DNA of 64,000 nt from Billgrantia desiderata (GCA_011742915.1 JAAQTN010000016.1:1-64000), one strand, 5' to 3'; positions 24,633 through 33,359 are shown, numbered from the stretch's first letter. Made by a program: numbers and translations. Notes: generated from the letters alone by a model not told the origin.

Positions 24633-24653
24633 CCACACACTAGGTATGTGTGG
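24633..24653. promoter_or_regulatory. Candidate antitoxin operator
   Basis: CCACACA (24633-24639) and TGTGTGG (24647-24653) form a 7-bp inverted repeat upstream of the antitoxin gene, as expected for an autoregulatory RHH site. Confidence 0.5.
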
Positions 24654-25029
24654 AGCTTTCAGATCGTAAAAGGGCAGTTTCATACGTTTTCCTCTGTCAG
24701 TGTCAATTTCAGTTCGTCTTCAGTTCAGTCTTCGTCTTCGGTTCAGTCTTCGTCTTCAGTATCGTTTTGCCCTGTCGTCAGGCCGAGAGCCCGGCGACAT
24801 CGTAACCATAGCACCCTGTAACGCTATCGTCTACACGTAACGTTCTTGGCGTTACAAATTGCGGGCAAGCCCACCCAGCAGCGGGCTCACAACAAGGCCA
24901 GCAGCAGGTGCCCTCTGTGCCACCGGTGGCTCTCGGACGGGAGCATGCCCGCGGCACGCTGGGGGAGTGTCGCTAGGGAGTGCTGGGAGCTGGGTGGTGT
25001 GCGAGGCCTCTCACAGTGTTGCCGGCATG

Positions 25030-25072
25030 CACCAACGAAGACGCCGCCCATCGGGCGGCGTCTTCGTTGGTG
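25030..25072. terminator. Perfect 20-bp hairpin
   Basis: The arm 25030-25049 is the exact reverse complement of 25053-25072, with the three-base loop ATC. It lies 41 bases after the stop of the leftward Arc-type gene. It has no T run, so it may be a terminator, a transcript-stability element or a DNA structure. Confidence 0.6.
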
Positions 25073-25113
25073 TCTCGGTGGTGGCGTCCAGCCAGGTGTG
25101 CTTCGCCGTACAC

Positions 25114-25425
25114 CTAGTCGTCCTTTTGGGCACCAGGTTTCTTTCTCGGTGGATCTCGACGAACACCGTCTGGATCGCTGAGCATTTTCTGCATCGCAGC
25201 TTCGACCGCTTCCACGCGATCCCGAAGGTCCCGTGCCTCCTCTGCGGTGATCTCTTCGCTCAGCTTGTGCCCATAGAGTCGGTGCTCCTCAAAGGTGCTT
25301 TGCAGACGCGCGATGATTTCCGCATTCATCGAGCGGTGATTCTCCTTGGCAGCCCGTTTCAACTGCTCGTGGAGCTCGGGTGGCATCCGAAGCTTGTACT
25401 GGGGATCGGTCTGGTGAGTCGTCAT
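25114..25425 (-). CDS. Arc-family RHH DNA-binding protein
   Basis: This 103-residue protein has a ribbon-helix-helix domain (about residues 6-48: PQYKLRMPPELHEQLKRAAKEN, then RSMNAEIIARLQSTF) like phage P22 Arc, and a charged helical tail (ITAEEARDLRDRVEAVEAAMQ) ending in a basic segment. Start ATG 25425; the frame is open 12 codons further, over the shared promoter. It is divergent from a second Arc-type gene, with a palindromic operator between them. Confidence 0.88.
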   Translation of the reverse strand: MTTHQTDPQYKLRMPPELHEQLKRAAKENHRSMNAEIIARLQSTFEEHRLYGHKLSEEITAEEARDLRDRVEAVEAAMQKMLSDPDGVRRDPPRKKPGAQKDD

Positions 25426-25464
25426 GTTGCGGATGATGGACCAAATAGGTGTTGACGGCAATAA

Positions 25465-25500
25465 ACCTACTAGGTACCTTTCAGAGGGAACCTAGTAGGT
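25465..25500. promoter_or_regulatory. Four-half-site operator between divergent Arc-type genes
   Basis: ACCTACTAGGT (25465-25475) and ACCTAGTAGGT (25490-25500) are exact reverse complements, and each is itself a near-palindrome of ACCTA/TAGGT. This gives four ordered half-sites spaced for two RHH dimers. A TTGACG (25452-25457) 17 bases before TACCTT (25475-25480) may be a rightward promoter covered by the site. Confidence 0.75.
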
Positions 25501-25526
25501 GCTATTCAGGCAGGGAGATCCAGGAA

Positions 25527-25682
25527 GTGAAGCGAACAGACCCTCAAATCAAGATCCGCCTCGAGCCCGAGGTGAAGAGATGGGTAGAGCTCCAAGCCAA
25601 GGCCAAGGGGCGAAGCCAGGCATCACAGATCAACCATACCCTCAAGGAAGCCATGCACAACGACAGGCAGCCAGCCAGCTAG
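25527..25682 (+). CDS. Short Arc/Mnt-type RHH protein
   Basis: This 51-residue protein is little more than one RHH unit: KRTDPQIKIRLEPEVKRWVELQAKAKGRSQASQINHTLKEA in the order strand, helix, helix. GTG 25527 is preferred because the RHH strand begins at residue 4 and GGAG lies at 25514-25517; a longer frame from 25449 would run through the operator. It probably binds the operator just upstream, competing or cooperating with the divergent partner. Confidence 0.78.
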   Translation: MKRTDPQIKIRLEPEVKRWVELQAKAKGRSQASQINHTLKEAMHNDRQPAS

Positions 25683-25755
25683 AAACGACGAGGCCCCAGG
25701 TGCTGCAACACCCGAGGCCTCAGTGTCCGCGCCAACTCGAAAAGGTACAGACATC

Positions 25756-26019
25756 ATGAAGGATACCAAGACAAGGCGGGAACGCAATCCCGCTTCTTGC
25801 CACCGGTCAGGTGGTCTCACCGCGCACCAGGCCGCCGTGATCACCATCGGCCGGCTACTGGTCGCCTACCGCGTCAACCGTCGCTCCGAGCAGCGGGCCG
25901 AGCTGCTCGGCATGGCCAGGATGGCCGCCGCCCTGGGCGCGCTCGATGCTGCGACCCACGCTTTCCTGTTGGACCTTGTCGCAGCCGATTGCCGCCCGAG
26001 CGGCCCGGAGGTGCACTGA
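25756..26019 (+). CDS. Hypothetical protein of the element
   Basis: This 87-residue protein has a basic start (MKDTKTRRERNPASCHRSGG) and a helical, alanine-rich second half (LLGMARMAAALGALDAATHAFLLDLV). No family is recognised. Its TGA overlaps the next ATG (TGATG at 26017-26021), so it forms a unit with the following genes leading to the integrase. Confidence 0.55.
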   Translation: MKDTKTRRERNPASCHRSGGLTAHQAAVITIGRLLVAYRVNRRSEQRAELLGMARMAAALGALDAATHAFLLDLVAADCRPSGPEVH

Positions 26020-26495
26020 TGGCTTCCATGGTGCATTACAGCCCGTTTGTCGCTGAAGACGTTTACGAGCGTCTGCAGCGAGCCCGCAACGCCCTGGCAC
26101 TGTTTCAGGATCTGGCCGCCGGCCAGAAGCGGACAACACCGCCAACCGTCGAAGTTAATCAGGACGAACTTGCCGACTTCCTCTCGCTGGTCCTTGAGCA
26201 GTTGGACATGGTGGCCACCGAGACGCACCCGGGTAGCCAGTCCCAAGCCGCCGCGGTGCGGCAGGGGGGGGGCATCATGACCCCTACTGATATCGTCATG
26301 GATCTTGGCTGTAACAACAGGGCTGAGGCTATCGAACACACCCGGTACGTCTTGGCAAAACAGGCGCCAACCGCCGGCCAGGTGGCCACAAATTATGGTC
26401 TGCTGGTCCTCACCGTCCGGGAGCGGGCCGAGCTTCGAGCTTATTTGACCAAGCTGCTGTCACGTCGTCTCGAGATACTGGAGGCTGACTCATGA
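26019..26495 (+). CDS. Hypothetical protein containing a nine-G tract
   Basis: This 158-residue protein has two helical halves joined by a linker (SQSQAAAVRQGGGIM). The first half is VYERLQRARNALALFQDLAAG and ELADFLSLVLEQLDMV; the second is DIVMDLGCNNRAEAIEHTRYVLAKQ and LTVRERAELRAYLTKLL. The linker glycines are encoded by a run of nine G (26264-26272). An internal ATG at 26277 could start the second half alone. Overlaps the next gene by four bases (ATGA). No family is recognised. Confidence 0.6.
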   Translation: MASMVHYSPFVAEDVYERLQRARNALALFQDLAAGQKRTTPPTVEVNQDELADFLSLVLEQLDMVATETHPGSQSQAAAVRQGGGIMTPTDIVMDLGCNNRAEAIEHTRYVLAKQAPTAGQVATNYGLLVLTVRERAELRAYLTKLLSRRLEILEADS

Positions 26496-26803
26496 CAATG
26501 TACGCACCCATGACATACCGTCTCGGTGATGAGCCCGTAATCGTCATCGACGAGGGGTGTTCTGCTAATGCTCTATACGACAACGCTGAGGCACGCCTCG
26601 AAGCCGCACGCGGCATGCTAGAGACAATTGCCAGCCTTGACGTGAGCCAGCATGTTCACCGGCACGACCTGAGCAATATCGCTCAGGCTGCACAGATCTT
26701 GGCCGCCGACGCTGCGGACCTCTACCGCGCCGCCCATACTGCGACCAAGCGCCCCTCGCTTGACCGGCGGCCTAGGGTCCAGAATTTCGCCGGTCAGGCC
26801 TGA
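26492..26803 (+). CDS. Hypothetical protein of the element
   Basis: This 103-residue protein (MTMYAPMTYRLGDEPVIVIDEGCSANALYDNAEARLEAARGML in outline, then DLSNIAQAAQILAADAADLYRAAH) is mostly helical with no membrane segment. It resembles short accessory proteins often found beside integrases, but no named family is recognised. It starts within the previous stop codon. Confidence 0.6.
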   Translation: MTMYAPMTYRLGDEPVIVIDEGCSANALYDNAEARLEAARGMLETIASLDVSQHVHRHDLSNIAQAAQILAADAADLYRAAHTATKRPSLDRRPRVQNFAGQA

Positions 26804-26824
26804 CGTATACTCGGAGGCCATTTC

Positions 26825-26932
26825 ATGAACGAAGGAATTGTCGCCCTGATCCGCCTGCTTGCCAGGCAAGGGGCCAGGCAGCACCTGGGGGAGCGTCATG
26901 CACGCCGCGATATACGCCAGATACAGCACTGA
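26825..26932 (+). CDS. Short ORF overlapping the integrase start
   Basis: A frame of 35 codons (MNEGIVALIRLLARQGARQH then a basic tail) has a strong GGAGG (26813-26817) seven bases before its ATG. It overlaps the first 35 bases of the integrase gene in another frame. It may be a real small protein with an amphipathic helix or a leader that couples translation to the integrase. Confidence 0.45.
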   Translation: MNEGIVALIRLLARQGARQHLGERHARRDIRQIQH

Positions 26933-28426
26933 CAAGCAAGACGCCACCAGCATCGACGATCAGCTCGCCGTATGCCGCGCCCGCGCCGAGCGTGATGGCT
27001 TCGAGGTGGTAGTCACCCACTCCGATGGAGCCGTCTCCGGAACCACCAAGGTCGGCAGCCGGCCAGGCGGTAAGGAACTGCTGGCCGACGCCTTGGCCGG
27101 TCGCTTCGAGGTACTCTTTGTGGAGGGCCTTGAGCGCCTGAGTCGTGACAGCGTTGAACAGGAGATCATAATTCGCCGCCTGGAAAATCGAGGCGTTCGC
27201 ATTGTCGGAGTGTTCGACGGCTATGACTCCAAGGCCCCTGGGCGGAAGCTAATGCGTGGATTTCGGGGCCTGATAAACGAGGCCTACCTCGACGATCTGC
27301 GCGACAAGACACATCGCGGCATGGCCGGCCAGTTCGCCAGAGGCTACATTGCTGGCGGCAAGCTTTACGGCTACGACATCGAGCGCGACGACCAGGGGAG
27401 TCGCTACGTGATCAACGCACGAGAGGCCGATGTCGTCCGCTGGATCTTCAAAGCTGCCGCCCAGGGGACAGTATTCAAGGCCATCGTCCAGCGGCTCAAC
27501 GACGACGGCATCAAGCCGGCACGCGCTGAGGCCTGGACCGTGTCCAGCATCTATGGCTCGCCCGTCAAGGGTTCCGGTCTCCTGAATAACCCGCTCTATG
27601 CCGGCACCTATATCTGGAACCGTTCGCAGTGGGTGAAGGACCCTGATACCGGCACGCGCAAGCGGATTGAGCGCCCCCGGAGCGAGTGGCATCAGGTCGA
27701 GGTGCCTGAGTTGCGCATCGTAGATCGCGAGACATGGGCCAAGGTTCGCCATCGCATCGATGCTGGCCGTGACCAATATGGCCGAAAGCAGATGAAGCGG
27801 CCCAACAAGAGCCTGCTGGGCGGCATTCTCCGCTGCCCGCACTGCGGCGGCCCGATGATGGGGCGTGATGCCCATTACTACAAGTGCAGTCGTTACCACA
27901 ACATTGGCACGACGGCCTGCCAGGGTTTCAATCTGCCACGGCCACGCATTGAGAAGCGTGTCCTGTCTCTAGTGCGTAATGAGCTGCTTTCGCCTGCGGC
28001 GGCCCGGCTCTACGAGCAGGAGTTCCGTGCCTATCTTGAAGAGCATGGCGATCATGCTCAGGCCAAGCAGGCCCGCGCCCGCCTTGTCGAGGTAGAGCGC
28101 GAGATCCAGCGGCTCGTCGAGGCCATCGTGTCGGTCGGCACCTCGGCTGCTCTGGAGGCACGGCTACGCACTGCCGAGCGCGAGCGCAACGGGCTTCTGG
28201 AAAAGGTCGGCCGGGTAGGGGGCGCAGGTATGCCGGACATCGCCGGGATCTTCAAGCGGCAGCTGCTCAATCTGGGCGAGGCATTGAAGAGCGAGCCCGA
28301 GGTGGCTCGCCGATGCATGGGGGACATCTTCGGTGAGATTGCCCTAGCGCTGGAGGGCAAGGAGATCTGGGGGCAAATACAAACATCCCCGGCCATCCTG
28401 AGAGTGGCCGGGGATTCGTATAACGG

Positions 28427-28448
<22 letters not shown>
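26898..28448 (+). CDS. Large serine recombinase (integrase)
   Basis: This 516-residue recombinase has a resolvase domain (MHAAIYARYSTDKQDATSIDDQ, catalytic Ser10; EGLERLSRDSVEQE), a recombinase domain (GYDIERDDQGSRYVINAREADVVRWIF in two parts; NNPLYAGTYIWNR), a zinc ribbon (CPHCGGPMMGRDAHYYKC, Cys313/Cys316, then TTAC) and a coiled coil (about 400-450). It starts behind GGGGGAG. The last codons lie inside the attR core and the tRNA-fMet gene: the ending NGGSGGRI-stop uses host sequence for its final two residues and stop. It should catalyse integration at tRNA-fMet; no separate directionality factor is certain, though the AlpA-like protein could serve. Confidence 0.95.
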
Positions 28449-28503
<55 letters not shown>

Positions 28504-28517
28504 TCAACGTGAGGCGA

Positions 28518-28545
28518 ATTCTACGCTTTTTCTGCGCTGTGTCAA
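28518..28545 (-). promoter_or_regulatory. tRNA-fMet promoter
   Basis: On the minus strand TTGACA (28545-28540) lies 16 bases before TAGAAT (28523-28518), about 15 bases upstream of the mature tRNA 5' end. It is a strong sigma-70 type promoter. Confidence 0.8.
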
Positions 28546-28703
28546 GGTAGAAGACGTTGTTAGTGCAAGCGCAGCGCTTGTGTCCATAATCACTAGGGGG
28601 GCAGCTTGAAGGCGATGCCTTCTGCCAGCATCCTGTTGTGGCTGGCTTGCTGCGCCAGGCCAAGCACTGCGAAAACAAGCGTCATGAATCAGGGAGGTGG
28701 AAT

Positions 28704-29450
28704 ATGACTCAATCAGCACCCGTAGCGTGGGTCACCGGCGGAACCGGGGGGATCGGTTCGGCGATTTGCCGCGCACTGGCGGCGGCGGGCTACCACGTGG
28801 TGGCGGGATACCACAACCCGGAGAAGGCCAAGACCTGGCTCGAGAGCCAGAAGGCCGATGGATTCGACAATATTTCCCTGTCGGGGGTCGACCTGACCGA
28901 CTATCAGGCGTGTGAAGCCGGAGTCAAAGAGATCGAAGAGGCCCACGGGCCGATCAGCGTACTGGTCAACTGTGCCGGCATCACCCGCGACGGCACGATG
29001 AAGAAAATGACGCCCGAGCAGTGGCACGAGGTCATCGACACCAACCTCAACACCGTGTTCAACACCTGTCGCAGCGTCATCGAGGGCATGCTCGAGCATA
29101 AGTATGGGCGCATCATCAACATCTCCTCGATCAACGGCCGCAAGGGCCAGTTTGGCCAGGTCAACTACTCGGCGGCCAAGGCGGGCATGCATGGCCTGAC
29201 CATGGCGCTGGCTCAGGAGACCGCTACCAAAGGCATTACCGTCAATACCGTGTCGCCCGGCTATATCGCCACCGACATGATCATGAAGATTCCCGAGAAC
29301 GTACGGGAAGCGATCCGCGAGACCATCCCGGTCAAGCGCTATGGCACCCCGGAGGAGATCGCCAGGCTGGTGGTGTTCCTGGCCGACAAGGAGTCGGGGT
29401 TCATCACCGGCGCCAACATCGACATCAACGGCGGCCAGTTCATGGGCTGA
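28704..29450 (+). CDS. phaB: Acetoacetyl-CoA reductase (PhaB)
   Basis: This 248-residue short-chain dehydrogenase has the NADPH-binding start VTGGTGGIGSAIC, NCAGITRDG, the catalytic serine in INISSINGRKGQFGQ, and YSAAKAGM (Tyr and Lys). The overall sequence is that of PhaB, which reduces acetoacetyl-CoA to (R)-3-hydroxybutyryl-CoA for polyhydroxybutyrate synthesis. FabG is the nearest alternative, but MTQSAPVAWVTGG and the DGTMKKMTPEQW region favour PhaB. Start ATG 28704 is behind GGGAGGTGG. No other pha gene is in the window. Confidence 0.92.
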   Translation: MTQSAPVAWVTGGTGGIGSAICRALAAAGYHVVAGYHNPEKAKTWLESQKADGFDNISLSGVDLTDYQACEAGVKEIEEAHGPISVLVNCAGITRDGTMKKMTPEQWHEVIDTNLNTVFNTCRSVIEGMLEHKYGRIINISSINGRKGQFGQVNYSAAKAGMHGLTMALAQETATKGITVNTVSPGYIATDMIMKIPENVREAIRETIPVKRYGTPEEIARLVVFLADKESGFITGANIDINGGQFMG

Positions 29451-29466
29451 GGGAGTCTGCAGAATA

Positions 29467-29491
29467 AAGGGAGGCGCTGGCCTCCCTTTTT
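29467..29491 (+). terminator. phaB terminator
   Basis: AAGGGAGGC (29467-29475) pairs with GCCTCCCTT (29480-29488) around GCTG, followed by T5. Confidence 0.85.
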
Positions 29492-29509
29492 CGTGTCTGC
29501 GCGCCGCTG

Positions 29510-32293
29510 TCAGGGCGGCGGCAGGCGCGTCAGACGTGTCAGCAGCGAGTCGAGTTCTCCCACCTCGTGCTGCCACTGCTCGGGGGAGACCGGCCCGGTG
29601 GCCAACAGGTTGCGCAGCACGATGCGCACCTCCTCGGCCTGACTCAACTCGCGGCCCAGGCCTTCGTTGAGACGTTCGACCTGGATGGCCAGGCGCAGCG
29701 GTTCGTCGTGCTGACTGACCCGCCCCATGGCCAGCAGAGAGAGATGCACGCGCAGACGTGCCAGCTGTTCATGAACCGCCTCGGCGGACGGGGGGTGTTT
29801 CCTGGCTGCGTTACGCTGCTCATGCGCGCGACGCATGTCTTCGGGCAGCGACGCGGCCGAGTCGAGGGGAACCTCGGTGGCGACGCCGTTCTCGAGCCAG
29901 TCGGCATCGGCGCTCAGGTGGGCATCGAGCAGTGGCCGGCAGGCCTGCCACTGCTGTATCTCTTCCACCACGGCCAGACGTGCCAGTCGCTCGCGTCGGG
30001 TACGCACGATGCCACTCCAGCGCCGGCGCATGCCTTCCGTGCGGCGGCCCGAGGGCAGCGGCTCCAGCGCCGTGGCGTGCTCGATCGCCTGCTCCAGCAC
30101 GTGGCCGTCGCTGGAGCGGCTCGGCTGCCAGGCGTCCAGGCGGTCGATGAGTGCCTGCATGTCGTCCAGGCGCTGACGCGCCTGATGGGCGCGGTCGTCG
30201 CGCTGGGCCTCACGCATGGCAAAGATCTGATCGCAGGCTGTGCGGAATTCACGCCACAGCGTCTGCTCCTCCCCGCGAGGCGCACGGCCAAGCTCGCGCC
30301 AGCGCTGCTGTAGCGCCTTGGCTCTCTCGGCCCGGGTGTCAGAGGACATCTTCTGCTCGATGAGAGCGTTAACCTCGTCGATGAGGGTGCGCTTGGCGTC
30401 GGCGACTTCCTTGGCGCGTTGGTCGATGAGCCCCTGCAGCGCGAAGCGAATGCGGCCGAAGCGTCGTCCGATGGCCTGCGCCTGATCGCGCGGCACCGGC
30501 GAATGACGGCGCCACTCTTCACGTGCCTGGTCGCGGATGCGCCGCAGGGCATCCGGGTCGGCATCGTTGGCCGGCGCGTCGAGCAGGGCCTCCAACTGCT
30601 CGCACAGGCTAGTACGCGCCTCGAGATTGCGTATCCGTTCCTCGGCCTGCCGTTCATGCCAGGGCGCCAGGCGCTCGTGTATGCGGTCGGAGGCGCTGCG
30701 AAAGCGCTCGGAGAGCTCGCGGCTGGCCGCGGCATCGCCCAGTTCCTTCCAGTCTCGCACCAGTTGGCGGTGGCGACGGTCGAGTTCGGCATCCGCGATA
30801 CCGCTATCGCCTGCCAGCTGATCGATGGCCTGACACAGCTGCTCGCGCTTGGGGCCGGCGACGAAGCCGCGCCAGTCGCGCAGCTCGGCCAGACGTGCGC
30901 CGAGCCGCTTGAGCGTCGCTTGATGCGGATGCAGCTTCGCCGAAGGCAGGGTGTCGGCGCGGTGTTTCAGGCTCTGGTGCAGACGGCTGGCACCCTTGAA
31001 CTCGCCGCGATCCAGCAGTCTCTCGAGCTGCTCGAGGTCCTGGGCGAAGCGGGTGAGTCGCGCCGCCTGATCCTCTTCCGTTGCATGCTCGTGGCCGGTC
31101 AGTAGCTGCCGAGCACGGGTCAGCAGCGGGGGCGGTGGCAGCTCGTCCGGCCATTGGCAGGCCTCGACGGCGTCGGTCAGAGATTCGCCATCCTGCTCCT
31201 GCAGTGCCCGTTCGATGTCGGCGACATGCGCTTCGAAGCGCTCCCAGGTTCGCAGCACATGGTCATAGTCCGCCAGAATCGCGTCGTAGCGCTTGCGTAG
31301 TGCTGCGTCGGTGACGTGCAGGTCCGAGAGGGTCTGCCAACGGTTGGCCAGCAGGATCTTCTGGGAGCGCAGGCTGGCGATGTCCTGGCCGGTGAGGCGG
31401 TCGCCGCGTGGCAGGCCGGCCAGACTCTCTTCCAGCGCTTCGAGCAATGACTCGCGTGCTTCGGCAGCTCGTTCGCGGCGCCGGTCGGTCTCGGCGATGG
31501 CGTGCTCGTGGGCATCGTGATCCGAGAGGGTCTTGCGACAACCCAGACTGGCATCCTGGAAGCGTCGCTCCTGAACGGCGTCGGGCAGGTCGTCGAGCGC
31601 TTCCCAGGCCCGCACCAGGTGGCGGTAGCGGCCGGCATAGAGGGGCTCCCAGGGAGCGCGGGCATGGGCCTCCAGTTTCATCAGCAGGCTTTCGCGCTGC
31701 TCGCGGGCCGCCGCCAGCGTGGCTGCATCGGTGCGTAGCCGGTTCAGGCGCTCACGCGCCTGACGCATGACCTGGCGATCTCGACGCGCCTGCTGGGCCA
31801 GGCGCTGAAGGCCCGCTTCGCTGGTCACGCGAGCGGCGGCGGCATGGCGTACGGCGGCAATGCCGTTCTCGCAGGCCTGTTCGATCAAGTCCTCTTCCGC
31901 CGACAAACGCTCCACGGCTGCCAGCCGCAGCTGCTGGTTGTCACCCTCCAAGGCCACGCGAGAGAGCAGGGTGCTGTCGTCGAGGGATTCCGCATAGCGC
32001 AGACGCTGGGCGAGATCCAGGCTGCCGGCCTGCCCGGTGATCAGAGCGATCAGGCGTTCTTGCAGCTCGGGCTGATCCGGCTGGCGCTGCGCCAGGGCAA
32101 GCAGGATGTCGACCGAGTCGATCCGCTCCAGCGCCGCCCGGCGGACCGAGGTGTCCGCATCGAGGCACAGCGCTTCCAGCGCCTGGCGCTGCTCGGGTCG
32201 AGCCGGGTCGAGCCGAGCAATGGCCTGTCGTCGAATCTGGGCATCGGGGTGCCGCCAGCGTGGGGCGAAGAGGCGGCTTAGGAATCCGGGCAT
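29510..32293 (-). CDS. DUF349 protein with N-terminal HEAT-like repeats
   Basis: This 927-residue, very charged helical protein begins with HEAT-like repeats (PDAQIRRQAIARLDPARPEQRQALEALCLDAD in two parts; SVRRAALERI) to about residue 160. Repeated DUF349 units follow, each with a W-x-x-L core (WEALDDLPDAVQERRFQ, WQTLSDLHVTDAAL, WKELGDAAASRELSERF, WRELGRAPRGEEQTLWREF). The family is widespread in proteobacteria and its function is unknown; long helical coiled coils suggest a structural or nucleic-acid-associated role. It is complete and convergent with phaB. Confidence 0.88.
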   Translation of the reverse strand: MPGFLSRLFAPRWRHPDAQIRRQAIARLDPARPEQRQALEALCLDADTSVRRAALERIDSVDILLALAQRQPDQPELQERLIALITGQAGSLDLAQRLRYAESLDDSTLLSRVALEGDNQQLRLAAVERLSAEEDLIEQACENGIAAVRHAAAARVTSEAGLQRLAQQARRDRQVMRQARERLNRLRTDAATLAAAREQRESLLMKLEAHARAPWEPLYAGRYRHLVRAWEALDDLPDAVQERRFQDASLGCRKTLSDHDAHEHAIAETDRRRERAAEARESLLEALEESLAGLPRGDRLTGQDIASLRSQKILLANRWQTLSDLHVTDAALRKRYDAILADYDHVLRTWERFEAHVADIERALQEQDGESLTDAVEACQWPDELPPPPLLTRARQLLTGHEHATEEDQAARLTRFAQDLEQLERLLDRGEFKGASRLHQSLKHRADTLPSAKLHPHQATLKRLGARLAELRDWRGFVAGPKREQLCQAIDQLAGDSGIADAELDRRHRQLVRDWKELGDAAASRELSERFRSASDRIHERLAPWHERQAEERIRNLEARTSLCEQLEALLDAPANDADPDALRRIRDQAREEWRRHSPVPRDQAQAIGRRFGRIRFALQGLIDQRAKEVADAKRTLIDEVNALIEQKMSSDTRAERAKALQQRWRELGRAPRGEEQTLWREFRTACDQIFAMREAQRDDRAHQARQRLDDMQALIDRLDAWQPSRSSDGHVLEQAIEHATALEPLPSGRRTEGMRRRWSGIVRTRRERLARLAVVEEIQQWQACRPLLDAHLSADADWLENGVATEVPLDSAASLPEDMRRAHEQRNAARKHPPSAEAVHEQLARLRVHLSLLAMGRVSQHDEPLRLAIQVERLNEGLGRELSQAEEVRIVLRNLLATGPVSPEQWQHEVGELDSLLTRLTRLPPP

Positions 32294-32571
32294 GGGGCAT
32301 CCTGAGATTGAGAGGCGCAGCGGCCAGGCTGCGCAGGCCTTTTTTATTGCTGTCGAGGCGGCGTCTTTCGACTAATGTATGTTATCTAAGCACGCGCCGC
32401 CGCTGTGGAAAAGTCCGTCGGAACAGCAGGGTGCGGGCAGGCATCGGTCAGTACCGGGAAATGTCGGCAGGCGCCGGAGGGCTTCGGCTGGCCGTATCAC
32501 CAGTTGCAGGGGGGATGGGAGTCGCTTAGCTTTAGTCCCACGACCCGACAACACCCCAGTGGAGTCCGGCA

Positions 32572-33306
32572 ATGAGCCTCAAAGTGGACAGGGCAGAGAT
32601 GGCATTCACCTTCAAGGGGGGCATGCTGCCCATGACGGTCATGGAGTTGGCAAGCGCCGACCCCGAACGTATCCGTGAGCAGCTGTCAGGCAAGCTCAGC
32701 CAATCCCCCGCGTTCTTTCAGCATACACCTGTCGTTCTCAGCGTAGAAAAGCTGGATGAGCCCCACCTCGCCCTGGAGCGGATCTGCGCCGTGTGCCGCA
32801 CCCACAAGCTGTTGCCGGTGGCCGTGCGCGGTGGCGCCGACCCCGTCAAGCAGTCGGCCTGGGCGCTGGGGCTTGGCTGGTTCCCGCCCACCGATGCCAC
32901 GCGGGCACGCACGCTCGAGGAGGTGCCGCCTGCCGAGGCGTCGGCACCGGAGACGGCGAAGCCGCCCGGGGGGGCCAGCGGCGGCCGTATCTATCGCGGC
33001 ACGGTGCGTTCCGGCCAGCAGGTCAGCGCTCCGGAAGGCGATCTGGTGGTGATCGGGGCCGTCAACGCGGGCGCCGAGGTGCTGGCGGCGGGCAGCATCC
33101 ATGTCTATGGCGCCCTGCGCGGTCGTGCCCTGGCCGGTATCCATGGCGATACCGATGCGGGTATCTTCTGCCGTGAGCTGCGCGCCGAGCTGCTCTCGGT
33201 GGCAGGCACCTACAAGCGTCTCGAAGACATCGACCCGCATCTGCTGGGCTCCTCGGTGCAGGTCGTGCTGCGCGATGCCCAGTTGGGCATCACCTCGCTG
33301 GACTAG
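32572..33306 (+). CDS. minC: Septum site-determining protein MinC
   Basis: This 244-residue protein has the N-terminal FtsZ-inhibiting domain (FTFKGGMLPMTVMEL, SPAFFQHTPVVLSVEKLD), a proline-rich linker (residues about 110-135) and the C-terminal beta-helix that binds MinD (YRGTVRSGQQV, GDLVVIGAVNAGAEVLAAG, IHVYGALRGRALAG). It blocks Z-ring assembly away from mid-cell. It is followed by minD and minE in the usual order. Confidence 0.97.
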   Translation: MSLKVDRAEMAFTFKGGMLPMTVMELASADPERIREQLSGKLSQSPAFFQHTPVVLSVEKLDEPHLALERICAVCRTHKLLPVAVRGGADPVKQSAWALGLGWFPPTDATRARTLEEVPPAEASAPETAKPPGGASGGRIYRGTVRSGQQVSAPEGDLVVIGAVNAGAEVLAAGSIHVYGALRGRALAGIHGDTDAGIFCRELRAELLSVAGTYKRLEDIDPHLLGSSVQVVLRDAQLGITSLD

Positions 33307-33359
33307 TCGGGCCGCGCTCTTTTTTCGTCATCCATCTTCCATTCAAAGGAATGTGTAAC

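Larger units (their letters stand above)
24565..25113. other. Gap between the toxin-antitoxin pair and the Arc-type gene
   Basis: These 549 bases without a supported gene hold the dyad at 24633-24653, direct repeats of 17 bases (GTTCAGTCTTCGTCTTC at 24723-24739 and 24741-24757, with a partial copy before them), an 8-bp inverted repeat (TGTAACGC 24817-24824 / GCGTTACA 24849-24856) and the long hairpin at 25030-25072. Base composition in the first 250 bases is more AT-rich than elsewhere in the window. Confidence 0.55.

Noticed and set aside
24711-24760. Direct repeats as replication iterons
   Set aside because: Only two full 17-base copies and one partial exist, in an AT-rich stretch of simple CTTCGT motifs, with no initiator gene adjacent.
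25449-25526. Longer start for the short Arc-type protein
   Set aside because: It would place the four-half-site operator and the promoter inside the coding sequence; the RHH domain begins just after GTG 25527.
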